Counted from the first letter of the stretch, positions 1 through 9,877 are shown. The stretch is 64,000 nt of DNA from Cordylochernes scorpioides (GCA_030710605.1 CP092886.1:165880573-165944572), one strand, 5' to 3'. Made by a program: numbers and translations. Notes: generated by a model not told the origin, from the sequence alone.

Positions 1-41
1 TATATGTTAAAATATAATATGTATTCTACAAAACTTACATT

Positions 42-538
42 TATGTAATAATAAAAACGGCCTCCGAGGATGTTTCTTGCTTTATTTATATATTCTCTCA
101 AGCTTTCGGATATTTTAGACTCTTCTACAGGGGTGACAAAGTAGATACTTCGATGCACTAGCGCGTCATCTGTTATCAAATTACAAAACTATTTTAGACG
201 CGTAATATTATTTTAAAAAGAAAACAATTTCTACTGCCCTTACTGCAATGGAAAAATTAAAGGGAGGGCCTGGCTCATCAGTGGCGAACCCTCCCAGCGG
301 TTTCGCCAGTTTAATCTACCATACCGCTGTTATATTGCATTTTTGGAACTTCCTTTTATAGTGATACTGAGATGCTTGACTCTTCGAATGGGTATTTTAG
401 AGGAACTATGGACATAAGCTTTTAGGACAGCAGAATTACATATAATCCTTTAGAAAGGTTTATAATACTCGAAAGCTTGAGAGAATATATAAATAAACAA
501 GAAACTTATTCTTGGAGGCCGTTTTTTAATTATTTACA
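42..538. repeat. Foldback (inverted-repeat) element, family with GGCTCATCAG core
   Basis: The outer arms are about 57 bp: 53-109 reads as the reverse complement of 470-526 with a few mismatches. The interior carries a module at about 265-330 (containing GGCTCATCAGTGG and GTTTCGCCAGTTTAATCT) that recurs at 36.6, 37.0, 53.1, 53.7 and 63.8 kb. No coding capacity is seen. It is best read as a non-autonomous foldback/MITE-like element; clear target duplications were not identified, so the exact ends are approximate. Confidence 0.7.
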
Positions 539-764
539 CATTTCAGAGGATTCTATCTTTAGAACTCAGATTTATATTGTTGTGTGAGTTGTGCTATATT
601 TGATACATTTTATCACAATGAAATTTGCTCTATGTAAGTTATGTCATTGTATGTAACAATATTTTGTTGTTTTCAGATCCCCAAAGATGAATTCACTTTT
701 GCAGCGAACCGATTGTCGGCACTTTTCTGATGCAGTGGAAGTTTTAAATTCCTGGTAAAAGACC

Positions 765-930
765 TCTTTAAATTTGGTTTTCCTTTTTTATTGTAATTAA
801 AATCAACTGATATGTCATATTCATATATGTGGAAACATTTTATTGTGGTAATTGTTTAATGTGCGCTAATATAATAATGGTACCCATAAAGAGGCAACTC
901 TCCCTTTTAGATATGCATTAAAACAATGCA
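765..930 (+). repeat. Direct repeat copy 1 (AGAGGCA.CTCTCCC family)
   Basis: This stretch is repeated with modest divergence at about 1306-1473. Both copies share AATCAACTGATATGTCAT, a run of AT-rich sequence, then an AAAGAGGCA-CTCTCCCTTTT box followed by ATGCATTAAAACAATGC. The same box reappears near 44.5, 50.8, 58.07 and 63.92 kb, so this is a dispersed family rather than a local duplication only. The sequence after it (931-1300) contains the associated GGCTATGGCCCTCATCAG module. No coding capacity. Confidence 0.65.
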
Positions 931-1305
931 TTTATCACGCCAGTAAAAAACTCAAATATTATGATATAAGGAATGAGTCACAATACCAGTTTTGGCAAAT
1001 TCAGACAAAACTCAACCTTCTGGGCTATGGCCCTCATCAGTACAGGGATGGCTTCGATTTCATAACATCTTTCGAGAGAAGTTATGACAATGGTCGAATT
1101 TTCTAAAAGGTCTTTAAACTGGTAAAGTGACAGGGCTGGTTTCAAGGCTATAATAAAAGCAGCAGTCGGATTCTATTCATGTATCAAAAGATACGCCATT
1201 CCCATTAATTATGTATTGTATATTGCATATATATTTGAGATATAGTACCCATTAGTTGCATTTTATAGCCTTTTATGATTTTTCGGACAGAAAAATTCTA
1301 CCTCT

Positions 1306-1473
1306 TTAAATTTGTTCCTTTTTATTGTAAGTAAAATCAACTGATATGTCATATCCGCATGTGTGGAAATATATTTTTGTAGGAATTACTTTAATGTAGC
1401 TATTATAATAAAATTTAGGTACCTACAAAGAGGCACCTCTCCCTTTTAAATATGCATTAAAACAATGCTGTAC
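1306..1473 (+). repeat. Direct repeat copy 2 (AGAGGCACCTCTCCC family)
   Basis: Second copy of the unit at 765-930, same orientation, about 540 bp downstream. It ends in the same GCATTAAAACAATGC motif. Function unknown. Confidence 0.65.
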
Positions 1474-1807
1474 AGTGCTGTAGAGGTACAGGGATTTAGA
1501 AATTTACGATACACAATTTACGATAAATATTCAATATCTAAAGTCACTCTTCTTTTGAGCAAAACAATGACCTAGCCCACATATAGTGTGTGTTTACTTT
1601 ATTATTCGATATGTTTCAAAGTTCGTGGAAATCTTCACCTTTTTTAAACGATACGTTTCTTCCCCAAAGGTATCTGTCGTATTGTGCGACACATGTAATA
1701 ATTGAAAATATTATAGAAATTGAAGAGGGAATTCGACCGAATCTCATGATGTTTTTATATACGATACGGATCGATAGCTGAAATGCCATCAGACTCAAGT
1801 TACATAT
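1474..1807. other. Unassigned AT-rich stretch upstream of the gypsy element
   Basis: Only short overlapping ORFs occur here, and none shows a recognisable domain. The last four bases (ATAT, 1804-1807) are the left target duplication of the gypsy element that follows. Confidence 0.5.
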
Positions 1808-2143
1808 TGTTACATCATGATTAATGGCGTATTTATTATATTATTTTTAATATATTTGAAATTTAAATTATATATTTATTTATTTTTATATTCTATGATA
1901 TTTATTTAAAACAGATTATTTTTAGATTATCATCATTTGTATTTAGGTACACTGTGACTTCACTGCTCTCTTTGATGTGAGAAAATAAATAAATTATTCT
2001 GGTGGCTACATAAAGTAGACTTATCTCATTATTCCCTTTTATAAATTTGTAGGATGGTTGAAACACGCTCTGGTAAGATGCAAGACCCAGCACAGGAGAT
2101 AATCAAGGCTGAAGAGTCTGCCAAGCCGCAACCTGGTGCAACA
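1808..2143 (+). repeat. 5' LTR of the gypsy element
   Basis: 336 bp, matched at 6635-6970. It is AT-rich and supplies promoter and polyadenylation functions for the element. Unusually, the gag start codon (2054) lies inside it, so the last 90 bp of the LTR are coding. A 3' splice-site-like tract (TTTATAAATTTGTAG) sits just before the ATG. A TGG triplet two bases past the LTR end (2146) is in the expected position for a tRNA primer-binding site; the tRNA was not identified. Confidence 0.93.
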
Positions 2144-3187
2144 ATTGGTAGAGATGCTAGTTCCGACCCAGTTGTCCTGAATCCCAACATCGACATCCCC
2201 AAGTATGATGGAACAGAAGACCCTCGCCCATGGATTGAATCTCTTGAAGAAATTGGCTTCCTGTACCATTGGGCAGACTACATTATCTCCCGTTATGCTG
2301 CCATGAATATGATTGGTAGCGCCAAAACCTGGCTGAACCTACACAAAGTAAGTTTCACCAGCTGGGAAAATTTCAAGAGCCGCCTAGAAGAAATGAGGAT
2401 GAGATTAAACAGGATACAACAGTGGAATGAACCTGCAATCAGGTTCGCAGAGGATATCCTTGTACTGTGCAACAAGGTCGACCCCCAAATGGAAGAAGAG
2501 ACTAAAATAAACTGGGTTATTGGAGGGTTAAAGAAAGAATACTCTTTTGCCCTTCACCTAAACCCTCCTAAAAATACCAATGAACTTCTAGAAATTTGTA
2601 AAAAGCTGGATTTATTCGAAAAGAATTACCAAGAACGTGCAGAAAAATCAAAAGCTCTTTATAATGGACCACGCTCTCCTCGTCCCCATCATCAAGAGCA
2701 ATGGAAGAATGCTACGTCGTTCAGAAGACCATATCAGAACACCTCCAAGCCCCAGGCCCCCGCTCCGAGGTACTACCAGAACACCTCCAAGCCCCAGGCC
2801 CCCACTCCGAGGTATTACCAGAACAAGCCTCTGCCCCAGGTATCTGCCCCTAGACGATCTTACACTCCCAATCCTGAGCCAAAACCGGTCTACCCAAGTA
2901 AAATATACAATAAGAATCCAAATTCAAATAGGAATAGGACAGAAGACGGGAGACCAATATGTTTCAAGTGTAACAAGCCAGGACACGTAGCGCGGTATTG
3001 CAGAGTCAGGTTTGTAAGAATTGTGGAAGAGGACCCCATAGTTACACAAGACAAGGTCGAAGAAGAAATCCGAATGGATAATGGAACTCAGAAGTCGAGA
3101 CCTCTGCTCTACTCTGACGTAAGTAATAGCCCGTACTCGAGTATCCCTACAAGGAATAGATATGCTGCATTAGAAGATTTAAACTAA
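2054..3187 (+). CDS. gag: Gag-like polyprotein of the gypsy element
   Basis: The 377-codon product is a structural (capsid/nucleocapsid) protein that packages the element's RNA. Residues about 45-220 resemble retrotransposon gag capsid regions in layout: a conserved tryptophan-rich stretch and an amphipathic helical stretch. Residues about 225-290 are rich in Pro/Gln/Tyr and contain an imperfect repeat of YQNTSKPQAP. A single CCHC zinc knuckle (CFKCNKPGHVARYC) lies near residues 304-317. The ATG at 2054 is the first in frame; its first 30 codons are within the 5' LTR and therefore duplicated in the 3' LTR. The frame ends GAT TTA AAC TAA, a -1 slippery sequence directly at the stop, so a fraction of ribosomes should read on into pol. 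Confidence 0.92.
   Translation: MVETRSGKMQDPAQEIIKAEESAKPQPGATIGRDASSDPVVLNPNIDIPKYDGTEDPRPWIESLEEIGFLYHWADYIISRYAAMNMIGSAKTWLNLHKVSFTSWENFKSRLEEMRMRLNRIQQWNEPAIRFAEDILVLCNKVDPQMEEETKINWVIGGLKKEYSFALHLNPPKNTNELLEICKKLDLFEKNYQERAEKSKALYNGPRSPRPHHQEQWKNATSFRRPYQNTSKPQAPAPRYYQNTSKPQAPTPRYYQNKPLPQVSAPRRSYTPNPEPKPVYPSKIYNKNPNSNRNRTEDGRPICFKCNKPGHVARYCRVRFVRIVEEDPIVTQDKVEEEIRMDNGTQKSRPLLYSDVSNSPYSSIPTRNRYAALEDLN
3178..3184 (+). promoter_or_regulatory. Putative -1 ribosomal frameshift site (T TTA AAC)
   Basis: The heptamer TTTAAAC is phased X XXY YYZ relative to gag and is followed at once by the gag stop TAA (3185-3187). The pol frame is -1 relative to gag and is open from 3160, so the frames overlap by 28 nt that include this heptamer. 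U UUA AAC is a canonical -1 slippery sequence in other retroelements and viruses. No stimulatory hairpin or pseudoknot was established by eye. Confidence 0.75.
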
Positions 3188-6100
3188 ACATCGCGCCTGA
3201 GTCCGTCAATCAAAGCAAGTCGACCATAAATGGAATTAAAAAGTTAGACCCCAAATATAAAATGAACATTAACGTGGATAGAATCGGTATCTGCGAAGCT
3301 TTGATTGATACAGGCGCCGATCTTTCAGTGGTCGACCTTAGTACAGCTCTTAACACAGGTCTTGAAATAATAAATCCTGATAAAATGTGCTCCGGACCCG
3401 ATGGCAAAGAATTAGATATCGTAGGAAATATTATTTTAAATATAAAATTTGATGACAAAACAATTACACATCAATTTGTGATAATGAGAACACATTTGCG
3501 AATATTTATACTTGGACGTGATTTTCTTAAGAAAATGAACGCAAAAATTGATTGTCAGCGTGAAATAATCAAATATGACTTGACAGAAAATCGTGACGTA
3601 ATCAAATATCAACAGAAGAAAATAAAAAGTGCAAAGGATGCCATTATACCAGAACTTTCTATTAAATTGATTAATGCATTTGTAGAAGCAGAGGATGGCG
3701 AATACATCATCGAGGAGAACCATAAAATGTTTCAAACAAATGGACTTCGACTAGCGAGAAGCTTAATAAATGTTGTGAATAAGGAAACATATATCTGGAT
3801 AACAAACCCTTACCCTCGACCATTAAAAATATTAAAAAACCAAACATTGTGCTTTGGAAGCCAGCCAGCCGAAGTGAATCTTATGGAAGAAAGTGAACAA
3901 AAAGAGCATGAAGAACCCCAATTTCAGATAAACGAAAATTTAGCATATACGGAAAAGGAGCAATTGAAACAAGTTTTGGAAAGGTACGAGGATTTGTTTT
4001 CGTCGGGATTAGGAAGATCCAACTTAGCGAAACATCGGATCGATACAGAAGGCGCGAAACCGATCAAACACAAGCCGTATAGGGTGAGCGCGAAAGAGCG
4101 AGAAATCATAAAAGAACAAATTGATGAAATGCTCAGAGACGGCATAATTAGACCATCCTCGAGTCCATGGTCCTTCCCTGTAATCTTGGTCAAGAAGCGA
4201 GATGGTAAGTACAGATTTTGCGTTGACTACAGAAAATTGAATGATGTAACAGTGAAGGATGTTTACCCAATTCCCAGAATTGATGAAGTATTGGATACAC
4301 TTCAAGGATCCAAATACTTTTCAGCAATTGACCTTAAATCAGGATATTGGCAAGTAGAGGTTGAGGAGAGAGATAAAGAAAAGACAGCCTTCACTACAGC
4401 ACATGGCCTATATGAGTTCAACGTAATGCCCTTTGGTCTATGCAATGCCCCTGCTACATTTGAGAGGAACATGGAAAATATGCTTGGTAATCTTAGATGG
4501 CAAATTTGCTTATGTTATCTAGATGACGTAATCATTTATAGCTCGGATTTTTCAACACATCTCAAAAGAATAGAAGCTGTTTTAAAATGTTTTCGCGAGG
4601 CTAATTTAAAATTGAACAACAAAAAATGCCAATTTGCTTTCGAAGAACTGGAGATTCTTGGCCATATAACTAATCAACATGGTATAAAACCAGCGGAGCA
4701 TAATATCAAGGCTATTAGAGATTTTCCTCGGCCCAAAAAGATAAAAGAAGTTCAATCATTTTTAGGAATGTGCTCATATTATAGAAAATTTATCAAAGGT
4801 TTTTCAAAAATTGCCGATCCATTAACCAGTCTTATAAAAAAGAATGTACCTTTTACCTGGACAGAAAATCAAGAAAAAGCATTTCAAACCCTTAAAGTAG
4901 CATTGATAAATCCTCCAATCTTAGGGCACTTTGACCCGAATGCAATTACTTACATTCATACTGACGCATCTAACATCGGCCTGGGTGCAACATTAGTCCA
5001 AAAGTTCGGCGATAAAGAAAAAGTTATCTCATATTTAAGTCGAACACTGAGCAAACCTGAGCAAAATTATTCGACTACCGAAAAAGAATGTCTAGCTGTT
5101 GTGTGGTCAATGTCCAAGTTACGACCCTACCTATATGGAAGGCACTTCAAAATCGTAACTGATCATCACGCACTATGCTGGCTTAAGAATCTGAAAGATC
5201 CGACCGGCCGATTAGCACGATGGGCACTGAAGATTCAGGAATATAATTTCGAAATCATACATAAATCGGGTAAAAAACATCTGGACGCTGATGGTCTATC
5301 TAGAGGACCCTTACCTGAAAACGAATGGGACGAAGATTATGAAAGACTATTTCTGAATCAAATAATAGACGAAAAGGATGATTTTATTGAGAATATTAAG
5401 GAGAACCTTAGTGGAAACAAGCGTTCAATTACACAGAACTTCAAAGAAGAAAATGGGTGTCTCTACAAGAAAAATCCAAATCCTGAAGGTAGGGCATGGT
5501 TGCTGGTAGTGCCAAAGAAGAGAAGGAAGGAAGTCATGAGTGAATACCACAACCATATGCTGAATGGCCATCTGGGCGTCGCCAGAACCACTTACCGATT
5601 GAAGAATAAATACTATTGGCCTTCCATGTTGAAAGATGTTTCAGAATTTGTAAAGACGTGCCATCTTTGCCAAAGTCGGAAAGGTTCAAATCACTTGCCT
5701 TCTGGACTTCTACAACCTATTCCCCCAGCTAACTACCCTTTTGAAAGAATCGGAATTGACTTTGTTGGCCCCTTGCCATCAACGAAAAGAAGAAGGAAGT
5801 GGATAATTGTGTTGACTGATTATTATACCAAGTATGCTGAAACAAAGGCAGTATCAGAAGCAACCGTGAAAGAAGTCTCTACATTTTTAATCGAACATAT
5901 TATTTTACGTCACGGGGCCCCAAGATTTCTTATTAGCGATAGAGGTTCACAATTCACTAGCAATTTGATGAAGGAGGTAATGAAAATGTGCAAAGTGAAA
6001 CACTGCTTCACAACGAGCTACCACCCCCAGACTAACGGACTAACGGAACGGCTAAATAGAACTTTAATCAATATGATCAGCATGTATGTGAACACAGACC

Positions 6101-6651
6101 AAAAGAACTGGGATGAAATCCTCCCTTTTATCACCCACGCGTATAATACCACGATTCAAGAAACCACAGGCTACTCTCCATTTTTCCTGTTGTTTGGAAG
6201 GGAACCCATGTCCCTCTTAGACGACGAGAATATCCCAATGGACAGTAACATGGACGATTACGACGAATATATAGAAAACTACTTAGATAAAATAGCAAGG
6301 ACGAGACAGGTAGTCATTAACAACACAGAGAAGACTCAGGAAAGAATGAAAAGAAACTATGACAAAAAACACAATGAGAAAATCTATGAACCAGGACATT
6401 TAGTGGCAGTTTGGACACCAGTCAGGAAAATCGGAAAATGCGAAAAACTATTGAGAAAATATTTTGGCCCATATCGAATATTAAAGAAGCTGTCTAACGT
6501 AAATTACTTAATTGAGCCGAAAGATAATCCTGGCCAAGACCCATTGATTGTCCATGTCTCAAGACTCAAACCCTATTTTGAGAGAATTGATGAGGTAACT
6601 CACGAGGACGTGACGACCTCTGGAGAGGGGGAAGTGTTACATCATGATTAA
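3184..6651 (+). CDS. pol: Pol polyprotein of the gypsy element (PR-RT-RNase H-IN)
   Basis: This product copies the element RNA to DNA and integrates it. The first ATG is at 3262 (1,129 codons from there), but the frame is open from 3160, so expression by -1 frameshift near 3184 is more likely than a separate start. Residues below count from 3262. Aspartic protease: LIDTGADLS with Asp16. Reverse transcriptase about 240-480, catalytic YLDD at 419-422. RNase H with TDAS near 568 and TDHHAL downstream. Integrase: HHCC zinc-binding region, then Asp833 (IDFVGP), Asp893 (SDRGSQF) and Glu929 (LTERLNR), a DD35E spacing, followed by a GPY/F-like C-terminus. All catalytic positions seen are intact. The stop lies inside the 3' LTR. 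Confidence 0.94.
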   Translation, partial: LNIAPESVNQSKSTINGIKKLDPKYKMNINVDRIGICEALIDTGADLSVVDLSTALNTGLEIINPDKMCSGPDGKELDIVGNIILNIKFDDKTITHQFVIMRTHLRIFILGRDFLKKMNAKIDCQREIIKYDLTENRDVIKYQQKKIKSAKDAIIPELSIKLINAFVEAEDGEYIIEENHKMFQTNGLRLARSLINVVNKETYIWITNPYPRPLKILKNQTLCFGSQPAEVNLMEESEQKEHEEPQFQINENLAYTEKEQLKQVLERYEDLFSSGLGRSNLAKHRIDTEGAKPIKHKPYRVSAKEREIIKEQIDEMLRDGIIRPSSSPWSFPVILVKKRDGKYRFCVDYRKLNDVTVKDVYPIPRIDEVLDTLQGSKYFSAIDLKSGYWQVEVEERDKEKTAFTTAHGLYEFNVMPFGLCNAPATFERNMENMLGNLRWQICLCYLDDVIIYSSDFSTHLKRIEAVLKCFREANLKLNNKKCQFAFEELEILGHITNQHGIKPAEHNIKAIRDFPRPKKIKEVQSFLGMCSYYRKFIKGFSKIADPLTSLIKKNVPFTWTENQEKAFQTLKVALINPPILGHFDPNAITYIHTDASNIGLGATLVQKFGDKEKVISYLSRTLSKPEQNYSTTEKECLAVVWSMSKLRPYLYGRHFKIVTDHHALCWLKNLKDPTGRLARWALKIQEYNFEIIHKSGKKHLDADGLSRGPLPENEWDEDYERLFLNQIIDEKDDFIENIKENLSGNKRSITQNFKEENGCLYKKNPNPEGRAWLLVVPKKRRKEVMSEYHNHMLNGHLGVARTTYRLKNKYYWPSMLKDVSEFVKTCHLCQSRKGSNHLPSGLLQPIPPANYPFERIGIDFVGPLPSTKRRRKWIIVLTDYYTKYAETKAVSEATVKEVSTFLIEHIILRHGAPRFLISDRGSQFTSNLMKEVMKMCKVKHCFTTSYHPQTNGLTERLNRTLINMISMYVNTDQKNWDEILPFITHAYNTTIQETTGYSPFFLLFGREPMSLLDDENIPMDSNMDDYDEYIENYLDKIARTRQVVINNTEKTQERMKRNYDKKHNEKIYEPGHLVAVWTPVRKIGKCEKLLRKYFGPYRILKKLSNVNYLIEPKDNPGQDPLIVHVSRLKPYFERIDEVTHEDVTTSGEGEVLHHD
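6621..6634 (+). other. Polypurine tract of the gypsy element
   Basis: GGAGAGGGGGAAG lies immediately upstream of the 3' LTR start at 6635. This is the position and composition of a plus-strand primer for reverse transcription. It overlaps the last codons of pol. Confidence 0.85.
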
Positions 6652-6970
6652 TGGCGTATTTATTATATTATTTTTAATATATTTGAAATTTAAATTATAT
6701 ATTTATTTATTTTTATATTCTATGATATTTATTTAAAACAGATTATTTTTAGATTATCATCATTTGTATTTAGGTACACTGTGACTTCACTGCTCTCTTT
6801 GATGTGAGAAAATAAATAAATTATTCTGGTGGCTACATAAAGTAGACTTATCTCATTATTCCCTTTTATAAATTTGTAGGATGGTTGAAACACGCTCTGG
6901 TAAGATGCAAGACCCAGCACAGGAGATAATCAAGGCTGAAGAGTCTGCCAAGCCGCAACCTGGTGCAACA
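6635..6970 (+). repeat. 3' LTR of the gypsy element
   Basis: 336 bp, identical by eye to 1808-2143, followed by the ATAT target duplication. It carries a second copy of the gag ATG and 30 codons (6881-6970). In the downstream flank this frame stays open for 28 more codons, to TAA at 7055-7057. Confidence 0.93.
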
Positions 6971-7057
6971 ATATTGAATGTTACGAATTATAGGATGATA
7001 ATGGCAAAAATGGTTTTGTGCTCGTTACCTTTTGGAAATTTTATTTTTGATATCTAA
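6881..7057 (+). other. LTR-to-flank readthrough ORF (58 codons)
   Basis: The 30 gag codons of the 3' LTR fuse in frame with 28 codons of flanking DNA. It would be translated only if a transcript started in the 3' LTR and ran outward. There is no sign that the flanking half is a real protein. Confidence 0.35.
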
Positions 7058-7276
7058 ATTTAAACTGAAGTGCACCCATTTTTTATTTAAAAGTTATATT
7101 TACGGTTCCCTATATATAGAACAACAAAGGGTGCATATTGGAATTCGAGCATGTTGAGGGAGGACCATCGCCCCTCTTCCTCTTGCGTCTAGATTAATTA
7201 AAACTGTCCTCTTCGGCTTCACTCGATTCAATAATATCAGCTCAGTTTTGTCCCCAATTTACTGGAGAGTCAGATG
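7058..7276. other. Junction sequence, unassigned
   Basis: Lies between the gypsy 3' flank and the minus-strand non-LTR relic. The G+C-richer part after about 7140 may be the 3' end of that relic, but no domain could be read. Confidence 0.4.
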
Positions 7277-8160
7277 TCACAACGGCACTCGCTGCAGACG
7301 ACGCACTGAGAGCACGTGGTTGACTTTGGGCTGAACCCGAGTGGGAGCCCTCACTCTTTGATCTCCTGACTGTAGAGAAGATGGAAGTTCTTCCGCCGAT
7401 CTCTCGGCGTTTGTAGTTGTTTCCTGGATAAGAGTTGCACCATCATCCTTCTCCTCCTCTAGGCTCTCCAAAAGTACTTTATAAGAGTTTATACCTCCAT
7501 TTAAGCCATTCCTTTTGACTAAATACGCGGAAATCGACCCTGATGGTAGCATTGGCCTTTGCGTTTAGCAAGTGGAGCCATTCCACAAAGGGCGGAGGCA
7601 GGCCAATGGAGTGCAGACGGGCGGCCAGGAACTCTCGGTCCATGGTGGAGATGACTGTCAGCGGCGACTTGTTCTTGAAGGCCAGGGCCACTTCGTCAGA
7701 CACGCAAAAAGTCTGGCATTCCGGCACGATGACTGGTGGTGGCGACGAACACGACCCAAAAGAATGTCGCTGACGATTCTTTAGTCCGCCGTTGGCAAAG
7801 ATATGGGTCGGTAACTGCGTAGGCCCGGACCACCATACGCTTTAAGACGAGGCAGATGATGTTTCTCCTCGAGGATTCAAGCAGAGATCCGTGAAACTTG
7901 GATTCGAGGAGGACTAGTTGTATGGCTTACCGAAGAAGTCCTCGAAGCCCTTGACGAGCACGTAGGGCACGTTACCCCAACCAGCCGATTTCCCTTTTGG
8001 CAGACGGCTGATTGCAGATTCCATCTCACCCAAAAATATACATACTCGATAAATCGGGTCACTTTCCTCCAGAGTAATGCTCTCGGTAGCCCTTTCAGGA
8101 ACCCAGCGATGGCTTCCGTGTTTCATTCAGAGCTGTCGAAGCACCCTCTGAAGGAGTTGA
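7277..8160 (-). pseudogene. Non-LTR retrotransposon reverse transcriptase relic
   Basis: On minus, 8126-7914 reads as a linker ending in a segment with AISRLPKGKSAGW, typical of the start of non-LTR reverse transcriptases. 7727-7479 reads MDREFLAARLHSIGLPPPF followed by a HLLNAKANATIRVD stretch, which matches the palm region that follows the first catalytic aspartate. The catalytic YADD box was not found, and several frame changes separate the pieces. It is downstream of the endonuclease and ORF1 remnants (8490-9595), the normal order for a two-ORF non-LTR element. Inactive. Confidence 0.7.
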
Positions 8161-8489
8161 AGACGTTACGCCTCAGGCACTCTTCTTCGACGGGTTCTCC
8201 TGAGCGTTGAAAACGTTCGCCGGTTCCGAGCGATGTAGTCAGACGCTTAACGCTCGCCCAAGCTCAGACAGCGAAGCGTAGTCGGCGTCTACGGTCCAGC
8301 CTGGAGCGCAGGAACCGGCTTGCCTTGGCAACGTAGTCTTCGTCTTCATCGCGGAGAATGGAGAGGCATTTGCTATCTTTAACCAGGTCTCGCTTCAGTT
8401 TCCCCCATTCTCCATAGATCTCCAGGAGGGATGTATCCGATCCTACAGAGAAGATTTTCCAAGAAGCACCTCAACTCTCTCGATGACTG

Positions 8490-8910
8490 CGCTATTCGAA
8501 GCAGCGTGGAGATGGATTGCGCAGATGGTGAAGGGCGTCTAACCGACTTCCGTAACTGGCAATCCTAGTAAGCAGGTGCGAGGCATCGAAGATGGTGGCG
8601 GTGTCGACGAGGGCGGTCTTGCCCAGGAGTTCCGCAAAGGTTTCCACGGCTCCTGAGGATCGGCAGCCTGTGTTTTCTGGGCGGAAATGGCGCACAGTGC
8701 TGGTCGAGCTGAAGGAGATGTGCGGGAGCGGTAATTCCACGGGCAGGGGACTCCAGAGGTTGAGGAGGTCGCCCAGCCGCTGATGTATTTGCGGCAGGTT
8801 TGGGAGAAGGAAGGTGCACTGGACCTTTGTGGGAGTAGGACTGCGACTATGGATGATCTTCCAAGGCTCTCCTGGGAAAGATAGCTCCCCGATGTTCTTG
8901 GCGGTGGCAT
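8490..8910 (-). pseudogene. Non-LTR apurinic-type endonuclease relic
   Basis: On minus, 8740-8492 contains LVDTATIFDA, then ASYGSRLDALHH. This resembles the C-terminal half of exonuclease-endonuclease-phosphatase domains, where a SR(L/I)D motif precedes the end of the domain. The upstream part (8910-8740) is out of frame. The domain would nick target DNA to prime reverse transcription. Degenerate. Confidence 0.55.
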
Positions 8911-8919
8911 TTACTGCAT

Positions 8920-9595
8920 TTCACGCCATGAGTGATGCAGGTTGTCGTTGTCTAATCTTTGGACTTAATTTCCACTTTCCCAGGGACTGATGAAGCTTCA
9001 TACCTTCAGGAAGATAAAGGCCTCCCTGTTGCCTGTGGTCCAGGAGTAGCCATCGCACATATTTACCTCGAAAGCCAGAAAGACAACCCGGCATTATGGT
9101 CGCAAGAATGGGCGTGTCGCAAGGAGATAAGCGTGTTCCCAATAATGGTTTTTATGCCATTTTCCTGTACGGGAATGCTTTGAGGATGGTATCTCCGATG
9201 GTGAGTCCATCTTCTACCAGGCTCCGCCTTATCCACACGGGCCAGTCCGACCAGAACTGGCCGTATATTTTCACTAGCTGGAAGACGAATCCCTTCCCCA
9301 GACTCTCCTCTAAGGCCTTCATGTAGCACACGGGATGGAGGTCCATGCGCTACTCAATAAAGCAGCACTGATCGAAAGATGCTGCCGCAGATCTAGCCTT
9401 GTTTATCTGCTGCCTTGTGTTTTTGATGACTGCCACGGGATTCCTGTTGATAGTTCGTGGCTTTCCAGTTGCCTTTGGAGTGATGGATTCCGACCTCGAA
9501 AACTTTGCCGATTGGCTTTTAGTGTGTGGCATTTCCTTTTTTGTGTTACCTGGGTGAAAGGTGTTATTTCCGTGGCCTCCACTTGATCCGCCCAA
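8920..9595 (-). pseudogene. ORF1 (gag-like) relic of the same non-LTR element
   Basis: Two minus-strand frames join here: 9595-9350 (lysine/arginine-rich, 81 codons) and 9346-9152, which contains YMKALEESLGKGFVFQLVKI and ends in LTIGDTILKAFPYRKMA. I take this to be the nucleic-acid-binding first ORF of an arthropod non-LTR element, from its position upstream of the endonuclease/RT relics and from the conserved-looking core. Frames are broken at about 9348 and 9150. Confidence 0.5.
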
Positions 9596-9877
9596 TTTGC
9601 ATTTGTTTACATTTTTACAGCGGCCTGATTTGTATTTCCGCTATTTTCTTGATTTGTAGAAATCAAATTTTTTTACCTGTATTTCCATGTTTTCTGCCGA
9701 TTCTTCAAAATTGACAGAATTATTTTTCATGAGAACTAAAGTAATATGCTCTCCATACTCTTTGTCTCCGCCAATATCTCATAGGGGTTGTTTAGCTCGA
9801 TGTTATTCAACTCCCTCTTTAAAAAACGCGGAGCTCGCGCGCCACGTAGTCTCACGGCCGAGAGGAAGAGAAAAAAA
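9596..9877. other. Unassigned, partly G+C-rich leader next to the minisatellite
   Basis: Contains a G+C-rich patch (about 9790-9860) abutting the minisatellite. It may be the 5' untranslated region of the minus-strand non-LTR relic. No ORF is convincing. Confidence 0.4.

Larger units (their letters stand above)
1808..6970 (+). mobile_element. Ty3/gypsy LTR retrotransposon, apparently full length
   Basis: Two direct LTRs of 336 bp (1808-2143 and 6635-6970) begin TGTT and end AACA. They bracket a gag gene and a protease-RT-RNase H-integrase pol gene, the Ty3/gypsy domain order. The element is flanked by ATAT on both sides (1804-1807, 6971-6974), a 4-bp target duplication. A purine tract precedes the 3' LTR. 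The two LTRs look identical by eye, and both ORFs are uninterrupted, so the insertion should be young. No envelope gene is present: pol ends 16 bp inside the 3' LTR. The integrase ends in a GPY/F-like module and no chromodomain is seen. The clade within gypsy is not resolved. Confidence 0.95.

Noticed and set aside
1902-2093. 63-codon minus ORF, repeated at 6729-6920
   Set aside because: Antisense shadow of the gypsy LTR, duplicated because the LTR is.
4024-4305. 93-codon and other minus ORFs within pol
   Set aside because: Shadows of the pol coding strand with no domain of their own.
6635-6970. Envelope gene downstream of gypsy pol
   Set aside because: Pol ends inside the 3' LTR; there is no room for env and none is seen.
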